DNA from: Panagrolaimus kolymaensis
Lineage: Eukaryota > Nematoda > Chromadorea > Rhabditida > Panagrolaimidae
Assembly (NCBI GenBank): GCA_028622995.1
Contig: JAJQJQ010000076.1
Span: forward strand, 1 to 64,000
DNA: 64,000 bases
Direction of reading: 5' to 3'
Shown here: in pieces, positions 22,659 through 34,722 of the stretch
How the letters are laid out: each line of letters starts with the position of its first letter
Position numbering within the stretch: the first letter of the stretch is position 1
Notes under the pieces: generated by a model
Databases searched by the model: none
The model's input: only the letters and a program-made list of their open reading frames with translations
Told to the model about the DNA's origin: nothing
Made by a program: the position numbers and the translations under genes

Positions 22659-23637
22659 ATGGAATTAGAAAATCGTGTTAAAGCTTATCGCTTCGTCGCC
22701 TATTCGGCCGTTACCTTCTCCGTAGTTGCAGTACTTTCAGTATGCATCACTTTGCCCATGGTTTACAATTATGTTCATCATGTTAAACGACAAATGCATA
22801 GTGAAATTACCTTCTGCAAAGGTACAGCCAAAGATATCTGGTCTGAAGTCAACAGCTTAAAAAATATTCCCGCTGGATCTGGAAATCGTACTGCTCGTCA
22901 AGCTGGTTATGATTCTGGTGTAAGCGGTGGATCAGCCTCAGCTGGAGGCGGCGGTGGTGGTGGCGGCGGATGCAGTGGATGCTGTCTTCCTGGTCCTCCT
23001 GGCTCATCTGGTACTCCTGGTAAACCAGGTCGCCCAGGTAAACCTGGTGCTCCTGGTCTTCCTGGAAATCCAGGTAAACCACCAGTTCAACCTTGCGAAC
23101 CTGTTACTCCTCCACCATGCAAACCATGCCCACCAGGACCTCCTGGCCCACCTGGACCACCCGGACCTGCTGGTGATGCTGGTGGCCCCGGACAACCTGG
23201 ACAACCTGGCACTGATGCTGGACCTGGCGAACCTGGACCTAAAGGTAAAAATTTTTATAATATTTTTGTGCATAATTTATTTTTTTATTCTAGGACCTCC
23301 CGGCACACCTGGACAACCCGGTGCTCCCGGACAACCTGGTCAACCTGGCGCTCCTGCTCAAAGCGAACAATCCGGCCCTGGAGCTCCAGGACCTGCTGGT
23401 GATGCTGGACCACCCGGACCTCCTGGCCCACCTGGAAATCCTGGTGGAAATGGATCTCCTGGCCAACCTGGACCTAAAGGACCTCCCGGTTCTCCCGGTC
23501 AACCTGGATCTGATGGACAACCTGGTGCTCCAGGTCAAGCTGGCCCACCCGGTGGTGCTGGAGAAAAAGGTATCTGCCCCAAATATTGCGCCATCGATGG
23601 TGGAGTCTTCTTCGAAGATGGAACTCGACGACGTTAA
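22659..23637 (+). CDS. Cuticle collagen (col family), two exons
   Basis: Exons 22659-23244 and 23294-23637 join to 309 aa. The ATG at 22659 is chosen because it aligns with the paralogue's [12 protein letters not shown]; the frame upstream has no other ATG with collagen-like sequence. It carries the signal-anchor cuticle domain, the RTAR processing site, a glycine-rich insert (AGGGGGGGGGC), a CSGCC knot, Gly-X-Y blocks and the ending [20 protein letters not shown]. Relative to the gene at 17579 it lacks three of the four introns. An AATAAA lies near 23770. Function: structural cuticle protein, secreted by hypodermis. Confidence 0.93.
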
Positions 23638-24012
23638 ACAATATCATAAACAACTTGGCTTTTTGCCAGTCAAAAATCTTTTCACTGCCATGTTTTCTTT
23701 TAACTTTCTCATTAACTTTCTTGTTGTTGCTGGTTCCACCAAAAACCAATGGTTTATTATTTAAAAAAAATAAAATTCGCAACACTTAAACTGTGTGTGT
23801 CTGTTGTTTATTATTATATCACATAAGAAAAAATATCAAACTGGTTTCATTTTTAAAACAAAAGGAAAGTTAGTAGTTCAAAGTGAAAGCAGTAGCAAGG
23901 AGCATAGGATGGCTGTTATGCAATTACCAGTTTATTTCATTTCTTTCTTCCGTTTTCTTGGAAAAAATTTGGTCTTCGTCACGGTCACGCTTTTCCGATC
24001 TGTTTTTTCTGT
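23638..24012. other. Convergent intergenic spacer
   Basis: 375 bp between the stops of the collagen (plus) and the serpentine receptor (minus). It contains the collagen polyadenylation signal. No gene is seen. Confidence 0.5.
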
Positions 24013-25485
24013 TTATGGTGAAAGATAAGGTGAGTCCGTTAAAAAGCATAGACTTTTTGTTGATGAACAAATACTTGACAATTTGTTTCTAATTTTAAAA
24101 AATGTTGATAAATATAGCTTGAAAAATTCATCTCTAACTTCTGGACAAATAATCATAATTAAATAAGGTTGTGTTGTGGTTCCAAGTTCCCAACAAATAT
24201 CATAAAGTAATAAAGCTTTTTCTTCATCAATATCAATCCAATCATTCATTGCACCCCAAAAAATTAAATAAAATAAAACTCCAAATGCATCAATAATTTG
24301 ATCAAACAGTGTTACCAAAGACATATTAAATTCAGCAATAATTCGGTGATGAACTAGCAAAGTTTCTTAAAATAAAAAAATAAAATTTAAATGTAAAAAA
24401 ATGAAAGACTAACTTTTCCTTCTTTCTTTAATATGTATGGTAATATATTCAGAACTTTTATCTCCCACGTTGCACCATTCCTCTTTTAACTCTTTTATTC
24501 CAGGCAAAGGATTTACACTATATTTCCATTTGGCTGCAGTTTTCCAAACTCCTCCTCCAACATTATCTTTTTTAAGTTGTTTAAAAAATTCAACTTCTTG
24601 TTGATTTTTTGATTCCAAATATCGATAATGTAAAACAGAAAAAGATAAACAATTGCATGCAAATATTGTTGGAATATAAAAAAATGTTTCGACGATCATA
24701 TCAATGCAATCATAAATGTCTTCCACCTGTAAAATAAAAATGTTTATAAAAAATTTAATAATTGAAAAGCATAGAATAAAACTCACATCAGAATCTTCAA
24801 AAACTGGTGTAGAACTATGAGCTAAAAATGTACTTCCACAACATTCACCAAACATAGGTAAAATCCAAACTACTGGCACTATCCAACAAAAACTGACTAG
24901 TGTCCATTTTACTGCAAAATTACACATCTAAAACAAAGTTTTTGTTTTTTTGTTGTTTTAAAAACATTTTCAAAATAAATACCCAAACATAATCTTTTGG
25001 AAAAACCACTAAAATGGCGTGGTCAATATTAAAGAAAAATGCGCTGCAAATCATTACATACGATAAATACCATTCTGTTCCATTAATAATCGAGGCTAAT
25101 GGCTAAAAAATTAATTCTTGAGGTAATAATTTTTTTTAAATGGTAAACTTACAATATGATTTTCAATTTTATGGACCACATCAAAATCACAAAGTAACAT
25201 GGGAATGTATTTTAGAACAACTCGAGAAATATTAGCAAAAAAATCTGCTACAAAAGTGCACATATATAACTGAAAAAATTTAGTTATTTTTTTTAGCTTC
25301 CAAAATTTTTTACTTGCTTTATCAAAACATCCGCATAAAATATTTGGAATTTTCCATAATAAATACATCATCATAACGTCCACAAATATGGCTATAACAT
25401 TCCATATTGTTCGAATCCAAAGCCATTCTAATGAAATTTCCATACGACATTTTATTTCTGTATCGTTATGAGAGCCGGAATTCAT
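24013..25485 (-). CDS. Seven-transmembrane G-protein-coupled receptor, nematode serpentine type
   Basis: Five exons (25153-25485, 24983-25102, 24787-24927, 24414-24726, 24013-24365) join to 419 aa. Seven hydrophobic segments can be traced: IWNVIAIFVDVMMMYLLW, MCTFVADFFANISRVVL, LSYVMICSAFFFNI, VSFCWIVPVVWILPMF, TFFYIPTIFACNCLSFSVL, LVTLFDQIIDAFGVLFYLIF, and a final one ending QPYLIMIICPEVRDEFF, where QPYL stands in for the usual NPxxY. The N-terminus is extracellular with an NDT site. A long basic third intracellular loop lies near residues 240-280. It is most probably a chemosensory or peptide receptor; I could not place it in a named srx-type family. Confidence 0.75.
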
Positions 25486-26592
25486 TATTAAAATTTTTTC
25501 AATGAAAAAACAAAAAACTAAGAATCTTTAAACTTTTTTTGCGTGGACTTTGTTAAGGTTTTTTCTTTGAAAAAATAAAAAAGTGTAATACTAATTTTAG
25601 AAAATTATTCAGCCAAAAACAAAAAATTACTTGCATCTTTATTCTTTTTTGTCTATCGTTGGCATCTTTTTTTCATCTTCTTCAAAGCTTCATATTCTTT
25701 GAATTACTCCGGAAGTAATGTTTTTTTTGTTGAATTTGTAACACAAGAAAGTAAAGAAGGCATTTTTTTTCTTGCTCTCAATGAAACCTTTTTTTTATTC
25801 TTCTTCGTTTATTTATTCCTCCTTCTCAAAAAAAGTTCAAATGAAAAGAAGAAGAAGTTAAAAAAGAACAAAAAAATTATATTTGTGCCAATTCACAGCC
25901 TTTATTCAGAAAAGCATCAACCGCTCGCAAAATAGATATCATTGTCAATCATAAATCTGATGTTGAAGCTGGATTATAAAATGCCATTCAACTTGGTGCC
26001 AAAAAGAAACAAAACAATAAAAAAAAATATTACTAAAGTCTTTTCTGCATTTTTTGGTGTTAAAATAATATCTTTCTTTTACAATAAAAAGCGGTCTTTG
26101 ATTTGATTTTCTTTTTTTTATCCTCAATGTTAATAACATCATCATGAGTTTTCAATTCCATTGATCCTGGGGTCAACGAAAAATCATCCGCAGAATTTGT
26201 TTTAAAAATGATTTTATTAATACTTAATTCTTTAAAAATTTTTAAACATAAAAGAGATATAAGCTTCTAAAAATATGCGTCTCCTTTTTTGTGTTTTTTT
26301 TAACTCATAAAAAAAACAAAAAAAAATATAAAAAAATTTATAAAAAATTCAAATAATCACATTGAAATTCATTTCAAAAAAATAAATAAAGAAAAGATCG
26401 ATACACTTATAAAAGATTTTTTAGCCGTCTCAGCAACGTTTGGTTAAAAATTTTTGTTTACAAAAATAACGATCGATTTTAAAAGCGTCATTCAAGAGCG
26501 ATCTAGAAAAGTGATAGGAAAAGAGAGCAAACAAGTGGCGGTTGTTTTGATAAAGCTTTCGCTGCTGATGCTTTTTGATCGGCTGAGAGACA
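25486..26592. other. Intergenic spacer
   Basis: About 1.1 kb upstream of the receptor. It is AT-rich, with frames that are low complexity only. No gene is seen. Confidence 0.5.
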
Positions 26593-26707
26593 GTCGTGAT
26601 CAGTGTTGTGACTTTTCGTTGTCTGGCGCACCGGGAGCGTGCAAAAAAAGAAAAATTGCACGCTCCCGGTGCGCCAAACAACTAAAAGTCACAACACTGG
26701 TCGTGAT
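26593..26707. mobile_element. 99-bp palindromic MITE, hAT-like ends, with 8-bp TSD
   Basis: The element is 26601-26699. Both ends are CAGTGTTG/CAACACTG, and the arms (about 42 bp, including GGCGCACCGGGAGCGTGCA and its complement) are inverted repeats with a few mismatches around a short A-rich loop. GTCGTGAT flanks it exactly on both sides (26593-26600 and 26700-26707). An 8-bp duplication and a 5'-CAGTG end are typical of hAT-derived miniature elements. The arms are strikingly GC-rich against the surroundings. It cannot code for anything. Transcribed, it would form a near-perfect hairpin. Confidence 0.85.
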
Positions 26708-27480
26708 GCTTTTTATCTAATAAAATGTTTTTTTTATTATTATTGTGTCATCCATTTTGTCTTCTTTCTTTATTTATTCCTCCTTCACCAAAAAAAAGTC
26801 CAAATAAAAAGAAGAAGTAAAAAATCGAGGAAATGGCAACTTTTCTTAGGTAGAGCATCTTTTTTTAAAAACAATAAGCAGCATTCTTACATTTTCAATT
26901 TCGCTTTAAAAAAATATTTTTTAGTGTTATTTTTATTTGTTTTTAAATAAATGTAAACTTGAATTCATGGAAAAAAAGTAATTCAAACGGGATTTTTTCC
27001 AGCATTATTTGGATCACATAAAAAAGCTCAACCCCAAATATTTTTTTAACAGCGAGCAAGAAAAAAAAGAGATTACAATGAATTTTAACAATTTAACCCT
27101 TTTTTTTATCACTCATTCTGAAAATGGACAAAGATATTAACATTAATTATAGTTTGAATACATAGTAATAAATGTTTGGTGTTTAAAAAATAGTAAATCT
27201 GTTGAGAAAACTCGGTAAAAAATAAAATAAGCAACTAGATCTAAATAAAAAAACATAGAATCAAGAAAAAAATTGCAAAAGGAATCGAAAAAAAAGAAAG
27301 CTTGCGAAGTGGATGTAAAATTTAAAAATACTCAAACGTATTATTGCTTCAATATTTATTTTTTGAATGAAGAAAAAATTGTTTCCAGCTTTTATTTTTA
27401 AAAAAAAACTAATTTATCGTAGTTAAAAATGCTAACAGTTGAAACTACGTCTTTCTTTCCTTCAGTTGAGTTTCTGTTTC
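26708..27480. other. Intergenic spacer
   Basis: AT-rich sequence between the MITE and the decayed hAT end. No gene is seen. Confidence 0.5.
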
Positions 27481-27550
27481 CAACAATTCTATAAACCACC
27501 CGCCATTTTCGATGGTTGCAAACGTGTTTTCACGGTTTTGACCGATAATT
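27481..27550 (+). mobile_element. Decayed hAT terminal-repeat relic
   Basis: The sequence from CAACAATTCTATAAACC through CCATTTTCGATGGTTGCAAA to ACGGTTTTGACCGATAATT aligns base for base, with scattered substitutions, to the outermost 70 bp of the hAT TIR at 37646. The partner end is not found in this intergenic region. It is an old relative or a solo end of the same transposon family. Confidence 0.6.
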
Positions 27551-28295
27551 ATGAATCAATTTAAATATTTGTATTTTTTACCTATTTTCTTTATTAAGCA
27601 TTTTACGCAATAAAAAAATTTAAATTTCTCTCTAAAATTTTTCAAGCGAAAAAATGTGCCAAATTTTTTTTTCTTTGCCATTCGTTCAAGCTCTAAATAG
27701 ACATATCATACCTCTCTCTCAATTTTTTGCAGATTAATTATGAATTATTGTGACACCTGTGTGTCATAGATATTTTTGCGGTTTTTTTCTTCTTCTTAAT
27801 TTTACTTTGACAATTTTTTTATGCTATGATTTCTCTTAATTTCTGTTTTATTATTGAAAAATATTTAATTATTTTCATCGTACTGCATTTTAATTTTTTG
27901 ACAATTATCCAAAAATATTAAACAATGATCGACATCAACTTTTTTGCTTTTGCCTCTAAAAAATGCTAAAAAATAATGGCAAAAATAAAAGTGAGAGCAT
28001 GCATTTTTTCTTTAGTGTTTCTTGAATCAAAGCGATAAAAAACTTTAGTAAATGCTCATTTTTTTAACATGCAAAAAAATTATAAAAAATGTGAGAAAAT
28101 TTCTGATGGTATGGAAAATAAGATGGCTTCTACCTATATAAATCTAAAACCTTTATTATTTACTCAATAACTCCTTCAACAAAAAATGTTTAAAAAATAT
28201 TTTGGAAAAGCAATATATTTTTGAAAAAAATTATGAAACAAGTATCAAAACAACAAATTAAAAAAATAAATAAAACAATAACAAAAATACACATA
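27551..28295. other. Intergenic spacer downstream of the kinase gene
   Basis: About 745 bp, AT-rich. It probably includes the 3' end of the kinase transcript. No gene is seen. Confidence 0.5.
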
Positions 28296-29580
28296 TTAGG
28301 TGATAACAATAAGAGATTTCATTAACCGTATGACTTCATCAATATCTGGCCTTTCTGCGGGATCAACAGTAATGAGAGTTGAAATTATTTCAAAAAGTGT
28401 ATTTGGAAAACTAAAAAATTAATAAGGTTTTTTTCTCATTATTTTAAGAATTATAATTTTAAATTACTCGCAATCTTATTTTTGGTAAAGCAAAAATTTA
28501 CTCCAAACTAAAAAAGCTGAATATCTTTCATTTTTTTTATGTTTGGCTAACTTTTAATAATAAAATTTTTTACAAACTTACGGTGAATTTGAAGGAAACT
28601 TTATTCTTCCACTCATGGCCGCAAGAGGCACGCTATCACCTTTTTCATGTGCTTCATCGAAGGGAGATTTAAAAAAACATAAGGCATAGAGAAGACAACC
28701 AAGTGACTAAAAAAACAATGATTATTGCTACAATATCCTTTTAATAAATTACCCAAATATCAATACTTTTGTCCAAAATAGTTCCCATTTCACAATGAAA
28801 AAGTTCAGGAGCTCGATATGTCATAGTCGAAGTTTCACCCGCGTCATCAATTAAATATCGGCTATGTTTGCCATCCTTAACACTAATTGGGCCAGTAACA
28901 CACGAACCAAAATCGGTCAATTCAACGTGATCTTTGTCCGAAAATAAAACATTTGCCGGTTTTAAATCTCTAAAAAATGTATATTTTAATAATAATATGT
29001 GTAAGTTTTATTAATAAAACCTATGAATAAGTGGTGGATTGTTATGATGAAGGGCACGAACAGCATAACATATTTGAATGAATATTTTAACTAATCGTGG
29101 TAAATCAATATATTCATTTGAGAGAGACCTTTTTTCGAGTTCAGATTGAAGGGATCCAAGCTGAAAAAATAATCTTTTTTTTTACTTTTTAAGAGCGAAA
29201 AAATTTAAAAATTTACATTTCTGTAAGGGAATATAAGAAAAAATCGAGTTCCTTCTTCTAATCCTTTAGTTTCGGCCGCAGCAAGAATAGAAATAATATT
29301 TTCGTTATTACCAAATTTTTGATGAATATTTATTTCTCGCCTTGTTCGAGCGATTTCTAATTTAGAATAACAATCTATTTTTTTAACAACCACTTTTTCA
29401 CCTGTATCAACATCTTTTGCAAGGAAAATAATGCTAAATCCACTGAAAATGTAAATGGATAAACTTCAAAAAAAAAATATTGTATTTATTCGAAGTGTTT
29501 TACCCTTGGGCAATCTCTTTTAATATACAAAATTTTCGACCATCAGCTTCAACATCACATCGACTATTTATGCATCCCAT
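28296..29580 (-). CDS. STK16: STK16/MPSK-like serine/threonine kinase (NAK family)
   Basis: Six exons (29504-29580, 29217-29442, 29021-29160, 28753-28969, 28582-28706, 28296-28410) join to 299 aa, the size of human STK16. The N-terminus MGCINSRC has Gly2 and Cys3, the usual signals for myristoylation and palmitoylation. Kinase landmarks are all present: the loop GGFSIIFLAK, VVVKKID (ATP lysine), HRDLKPANVLF (catalytic loop), LTDFGS (magnesium-binding Asp), an activation segment ending YRAPELF, and DIWSLGC. The long activation segment is typical of the family. STK16 works at the Golgi and membranes in secretion and trafficking; the same role here is inferred. Confidence 0.85.
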
Positions 29581-31135
29581 TAACTACAGGCAATTATCAA
29601 AGCTAAAAAAAAGTTGTTGGGTAAAGTAAAAAAGTATTAGTTCGAAAAAGAAAAAAACTCAATGCATTTTTTTAATTAGCGCGGAATTCATTTACTTTTG
29701 CCGTAAAATTCAAAGCATAATTATACTTTTATATTAGCAAATACCTGTAACAAAAACAATTTTATAAAAAGTAAACATATCGGAAAATAAAAGCAGAGCA
29801 AAAAATTCATTGCTCATTTTTGGAAAAAGTTGCTTTCGTTGCTTGCAATGTGCTGTTTTGATCTCGATTATTGTTTTTTATCGTTACTACCAACACAAAA
29901 TGAATTGGATGAAGATCGGATTGTATTTCAAAAGGAGCCATCAAAAAGAAATTTATTTAAATTTTTAATAATTAACAAAACATTTAAAAAAGTATCAAAT
30001 TTTATTGTATCTTAACCAAGCTTCAAAAATGGTGAAAACACATTTAGAAACTTGGAAGTTCTGATCATTAGCGTCCTATAAGCGAAGAAAAGTAGTTATA
30101 TCATTACTGATCATACCATGAATTGGTTTAAATTTTAAAAAGAGTTTACTTTGAAAATGAAAAAATAATATAAATTAAAACTTTGTGATAAATATTTTGA
30201 ATTTTTTGGGGAATAACATAAATTTAAGCTTTAAAGCACTTCATAATTTTACGTCCTAATATTTGAGCTTTTCCTTTTCTTATTAATAATTTCACAACAA
30301 TTTTTTGAAATCATGTTTCCTTTTTCTTTCCATTAAATTATTCAGTTGAAATCAAAAAAGCAATAGATCACTTTTAATTATTTTTGAGCTTTTAATTAAT
30401 TTAAAAAAGAAAGCTTTGCTTTTTTTTATTTTTTCATGCATTCTTATGTTATGATAGCTAATGATTACTTCATTTCTTTATTAAAAAATTTTAAAAATAT
30501 TTTGGAAAACTAAACTAAATGATTTATTTAAGAATTTTGTTTTATTATTATAACTTTTGCAAAGAGTTGTGAAAAACAAATGAAAAAAAATATAATTAAA
30601 ATATTTAAAAGCAAGAATAATAAAGGAAAGGAACAAGCAACAGCAAATATGACTGCTAATAAAGAAAATAAGAAAGAAAAAGATGTTTTCAATTTATTTA
30701 TTTTTTTTAGCTGGCAAAAAGCAATCAAAGATGTAATCTACAGCATCAATAAAAAATAATATTTAGGCGCCAAGAAAAAGTATTGTGTAATTGTTTCTAT
30801 GTTATTTGTGTTGTAAATTTTTTTTCTTCATAAAAAAACAGCGACTTTCTTTCCTGAAAGAAAAAATAAAATCTTTGTTTTTTTTGGAAATTACATTATT
30901 AAAGTGATTAAATGCCCATTTATGCATTAAGGTAAAATTAAAAAGGCAAAATATCAAAATGTGTTTTCCGATGTTGACAAAAACCCACGCTTCTAGATTA
31001 AAACAAAACAACTAAAAAAAAAGAAAAAGAATGAAAAAAAAGCTTAAAAAAAATAGGCATTTTCTATTTCAAATCATCGTGGATTAAAATTTAAATGATT
31101 TGAATTTCGCGAAATACACTCAAAACGGTGTTCAT
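29581..31135. other. Intergenic spacer upstream of the kinase
   Basis: About 1.55 kb, AT-rich. Short frames such as 29830-30015 and 30528-30728 have no partner exons or recognisable domains. I see no supportable gene. Confidence 0.5.
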
Positions 31136-31444
31136 CTAATTTCCAAAGCGAGAGATTTGTTTCATTAATAATCTAAATTTCCTTGCTGCAACTAAGAAAA
31201 ATTTTTTTTTTCTAAATATTACGATATTTTTAGTGATCCATTCAACAATAACAATTTTTACTGATCCCGATATTTTTGCTGCTTCGAATTTTATTCCATA
31301 ACTGTTTTCTGTAACCAATGGGTGCAGCTTTTTCGGTTCATTTTTCCTCTGAAAGCTGCACCATGGAATTCTAATAATTATTTTATGTTTTTCTTCAACG
31401 GTGAAGGATACAGTAAAAATCACATTTTTTGTCATTTTTGGCAC
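31136..31444 (-). CDS. Small hypothetical protein
   Basis: An ATG-initiated frame of 102 codons, MPKMTKNVIFTVSFTVEE, has a balanced composition unlike the surrounding low-complexity frames. A possible 31-nt intron (GTAATATTT to TTTTTCTTAG, about 31192-31222) would change the ending to about 87 residues. Upstream on the same strand, at about 31480-31830, further open stretches read like coding sequence but have no clear acceptor, so this may be part of a larger or decaying gene. No family is recognised. Confidence 0.35.
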   Translation of the reverse strand: MPKMTKNVIFTVSFTVEEKHKIIIRIPWCSFQRKNEPKKLHPLVTENSYGIKFEAAKISGSVKIVIVEWITKNIVIFRKKKFFLVAARKFRLLMKQISRFGN

Positions 31445-32095
31445 TATTAATATTTTTTGAATGTTTTTTTAATCGTTTTTAAACAAATTGGACTCAAGTT
31501 CATAAATTTACCCATCGATTTGAGACAATATTGCCTCATGCACCAATATCAACATCATCAAGATTATTATTTAAAAATTCGTAATAATTAAACCTGTAGG
31601 GTTGAAAAATGTCTGAATGATGGAAAATGTTCAATAAATATCCATTTATACGATGTATAAGCAATTTCGTTTCAAAATTTGATATCCATGGAGATATGGA
31701 TGGCGATAGTAGTTGCCCTGCGTCATTCTTATGACTTGGGCAAGCACAAACAAAAATATAGAAAGTTAATATTATTTTTTTAATGGATAAAAGTAAAATT
31801 TACCGGGCGATAAAAATGACAAGAAACAACACTGCCCTCAATAATTAAAGGTATTCAAAATTTTATGGTTAAGAACTTAGAATGTGGTATTTTTCTTCGA
31901 TAAAGCATCTTTTTTTAAACATAATTTATTTTTATTGCTTTTATTTAATGACAAAATCAAATAAACCCAACAAAAAAAACCCTTGGTTCTAAAAAATTAA
32001 AAAAGAATCCGTGTTTTTTTATCTCTCATTTTCTTTGTTTAAAAAGAAGATAAAAAAATAGAAAACCTGTTGCATTCATCTTGATCTCCCGGGAG
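31445..32095. other. Intergenic spacer with possible decayed exons
   Basis: On the minus strand, about 31535-31725 is open and follows a weak acceptor (CATAAG). It ends TACGAATTTTTAAATAATAA and stops at GCATGA. A further open stretch at about 31800-31850 precedes it with a GTAAAT donor, but no acceptor supports its start. It could be a gene relic. Confidence 0.3.
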
Positions 32096-32102
32096 TATAT
32101 AA
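32096..32102 (+). promoter_or_regulatory. TATA box of the third collagen gene
   Basis: TATATAA is preceded by a GC-rich CCCGGGAG and lies 62 bp upstream of the ATG at 32158. Confidence 0.65.
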
Positions 32103-32157
32103 GCAACGAAGTAAATCAGCGTTCCACTGGTGTAACCGTTTGCTATCCAATAAAAAA

Positions 32158-33347
32158 ATGTCAAATCATGCGGTAGCTTATGCTGCTGTTGGATTAAGCT
32201 TAACTTCATTATTTGCATGCTTCTTGTTTATTCCAATGCTTCTATCAAAGATTAATAATATTACTACCACTCTTGAAAGTGTAAGACAACTTTTTTATAT
32301 TTTTTTAAGACAAAATAGAAAAAACATTTTTAGGATATGACTGAATTTCGTGAATTGCAATCTGAAATTTGGATGAAAGCGGTTGGAGGTGGGAAAGGAA
32401 AATCCCAAGCTGCAGGAGTACTTCTTCCTTACCTTCGACAAAAGCGTCAATATGATGCTCGATCAGAACCAGGACAATGCGGTAAATATCATAACCAACA
32501 CTTTAAAAAAAATATTTATTATTTTAGTTTGCCAATTAGAAAATGCATGTCTACCAGGTCCTGCAGGAAAGAATGGTATTCCTGGTGAAGATGGAGCACC
32601 TGGAATTCCTGGAGCTCCTGGCGCTCCTGGGTTAGCTGGAAATCATCCTCCAGTGCCATTAGATACTACAAATAATTGTCGCATGTGCCCTGGTGGAACT
32701 CCTGGATATCCAGGTCCTCCTGGTCCACCTGGTGAACATGGACCTATGGGCATGCCTGGAACTAAAGGAAGTTCTGGTCATCCTGGTAAGTCGCAAAATT
32801 ATTAAACAAAAGCTATTATAAATTTTAAAGAACTTTTGTTTCAAAAAATTTTGTTGAAAAATAATTAAATTTAAGGCTATCCTGGACAACGTGGGCCTCG
32901 AGGACCACCAGGCGATCACGGTGCCCCAGGTAAAATGGGTCAACCAGGACCTATGGGTATGTCAGGTACTAAAGGTGCACGAGGAGAAAGCGGAAAACCA
33001 GGAAATCCTGGATCAATTGGACCTCCTGGTGAAAGAGGACCAGGTAAGAAAAAAACGCTAAAAAATAAAGTAAAGAGAAATTAATTTTTTTAGCTGGTAT
33101 GCCTGGACATACAGGAATGGCTGGAAAGCCAGGCGAGCATGGGCCTGAAGGCATGCCAGGTGTGGAAGGTCAGCCAGGACATCCCGGACCACGTGGACCT
33201 GACACAAGCCCTGGAGATGATGCTGGTTATTGCCCATGTCCTAAACGTAACGAACCTCCACCGACAGAAGCTTCACCTCCTCCAGCAGAAGTTGAAGTTG
33301 AAAATGTTCCAGCAAGTGAAAACAATTATGGAACAAAACTTATTTGA
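32158..33347 (+). CDS. Cuticle collagen of a different subgroup, five exons
   Basis: Exons 32158-32280, 32334-32481, 32528-32785, 32876-33043 and 33094-33347 join to 316 aa. The signal-anchor domain is [20 protein letters not shown]. The processing site is RQKR before QYDAR, a stronger furin motif than in the other two collagens. Cysteine pairs are spaced at [21 protein letters not shown] and DAGYCPCPK. The Gly-X-Y blocks are rich in Met and His ([10 protein letters not shown]), and a 35-residue acidic, proline-rich tail ends NNYGTKLI. The layout resembles the DPY/SQT/ROL-type groups more than the typical col genes, but I do not assign an orthologue. Confidence 0.92.
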
Positions 33348-33465
33348 AAAAAAGCTTTGATAAATCTATGAAATAAGAAATTTTTAACTCAAATAAATTT
33401 TATGTATCACAAAAACAAAGCAAAAAATTATTTTAAAAAAAAAGCAAGAAAATATAAAAATAAAA

Positions 33466-34722
33466 TTAAGCCTTTGTAAGTGTAAGAATTTTTGGTACAG
33501 TTAAACCCGCAGTTTTAATTTCATATTCCCATGTTTTAATGAATTTTGCCATTGATTTTTTTCTTTCAATTGTTACCAACGGGCAATCAGCATATTCATC
33601 AAGAATTAGAGGGATCATTTTTTGTGTTAGATCTAAAATGAATTCTTTCTTTCCAGTTTTTGAATTTTTGCATGTTCCAAAAGCATCTGCTTTTGTGTAA
33701 TGTACTCCATTTGTGAGGAGATAATTCAAAAAGTTGTCAAAGCCGCTATTGCAAATCAATGGATTACCTAAAAATAAAAGCTTTTTTTTGTGAGTTTTTT
33801 TTATAATTTTTACCTCTAAGAAAAATTTGATTTATCGGCCTGACAAAAGTATTTTCATCAAAAGTTGTAATTTGATTATTTGAAAGGTTGAGAATTTCTA
33901 GATTTTCAAATGTTTTAGGATGAATATAAGTTATTTCATTGTTAGGCAATTGAACATATTTAAGTTGAGGAAGGTTTGAAAATGCTTTGGGATGAATTTC
34001 ACTTAAATTATTATTTCCCATTTTAATTGACATAACATCTTTTTGCCCATTAAAAGTGTGTTCTATAAAAGACAAAATTAATAAGCTTTTTGTTGAAGAA
34101 AATATATCTACTAACCTTCAATTTTTTCTATATGATTTGCCGTAAATGTTATGTCTCTAAGCTTATCAATTTTATGGAAAGCATAATCTGCAATGCTTTT
34201 AAGCCCACATTCTTTAATTTCAATTTTCTCAACTTCCATAGGTGGAAATGGCTTCAAAATTGTTTATTTTTGATTACATTTTTCTATGGATAATTTTCCA
34301 ATTTTGGTCTCTTTTAATAACGAAATAACACGATTGACATCAACTAAATGACAGTCGATGTTAAGTTTAAGCTCCTGAGATCCAATTTGTTTACAAGAGC
34401 ATCGATATGGTAAAGTTGAAGGACATTTAGCTGAATATTCTTTAGTTTTTTCTGATAATATAAAAGTATCCAATTGTCTGTTAATATGGTAATGAAAGTT
34501 AAGTGGCTGGAAATTAAAAGTTTGAAAGAGGTAATTCATTATATTTATTATAAAATTGCTACTCACCATATTTTGTGATGCTTCAGAGTTGCATTCAAAT
34601 TTTAATCCATTAATTTCATTATATTCACAAATACATCCTATTGGAATTGTAGTAACTGGACATTTATACCCAGCAACTAATAGAACAAAGTTCAACAGCA
34701 AAATATATATTATCTCAAGCAT
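33466..34722 (-). CDS. Secreted leucine-rich-repeat protein (left member of a divergent pair)
   Basis: Exons 34567-34722, 34278-34506, 34116-34232, 33814-34062 and 33466-33767 join to 350 aa in frame; the acceptor at 34232 is the least certain. The signal peptide is MLEIIYILLLNFVLLVAG. Two cysteine-bearing segments (CPVTTIPIGCICEY and CPSTLPYRCSCKQ) precede about five LRRs (for example LRDITFTANHIEKIE, LKYVQLPNNEITYIHPKTF, LEILNLSNNQITTFDENTF). An LRR-capping region (NPLICNSGFDNFLNYLLTNG) and a C-terminal tail follow. There is no membrane segment, so it is probably secreted. Extracellular LRR proteins mostly bind other proteins; the partner is unknown. Confidence 0.75.

Noticed and set aside
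31322..31363. Short inverted repeat GGTGCAGCTTT...AAAGCTGCACC
   Set aside because: Eleven-bp arms lying inside a candidate coding frame, with no flanking duplication; too little to call a mobile element or structured RNA.
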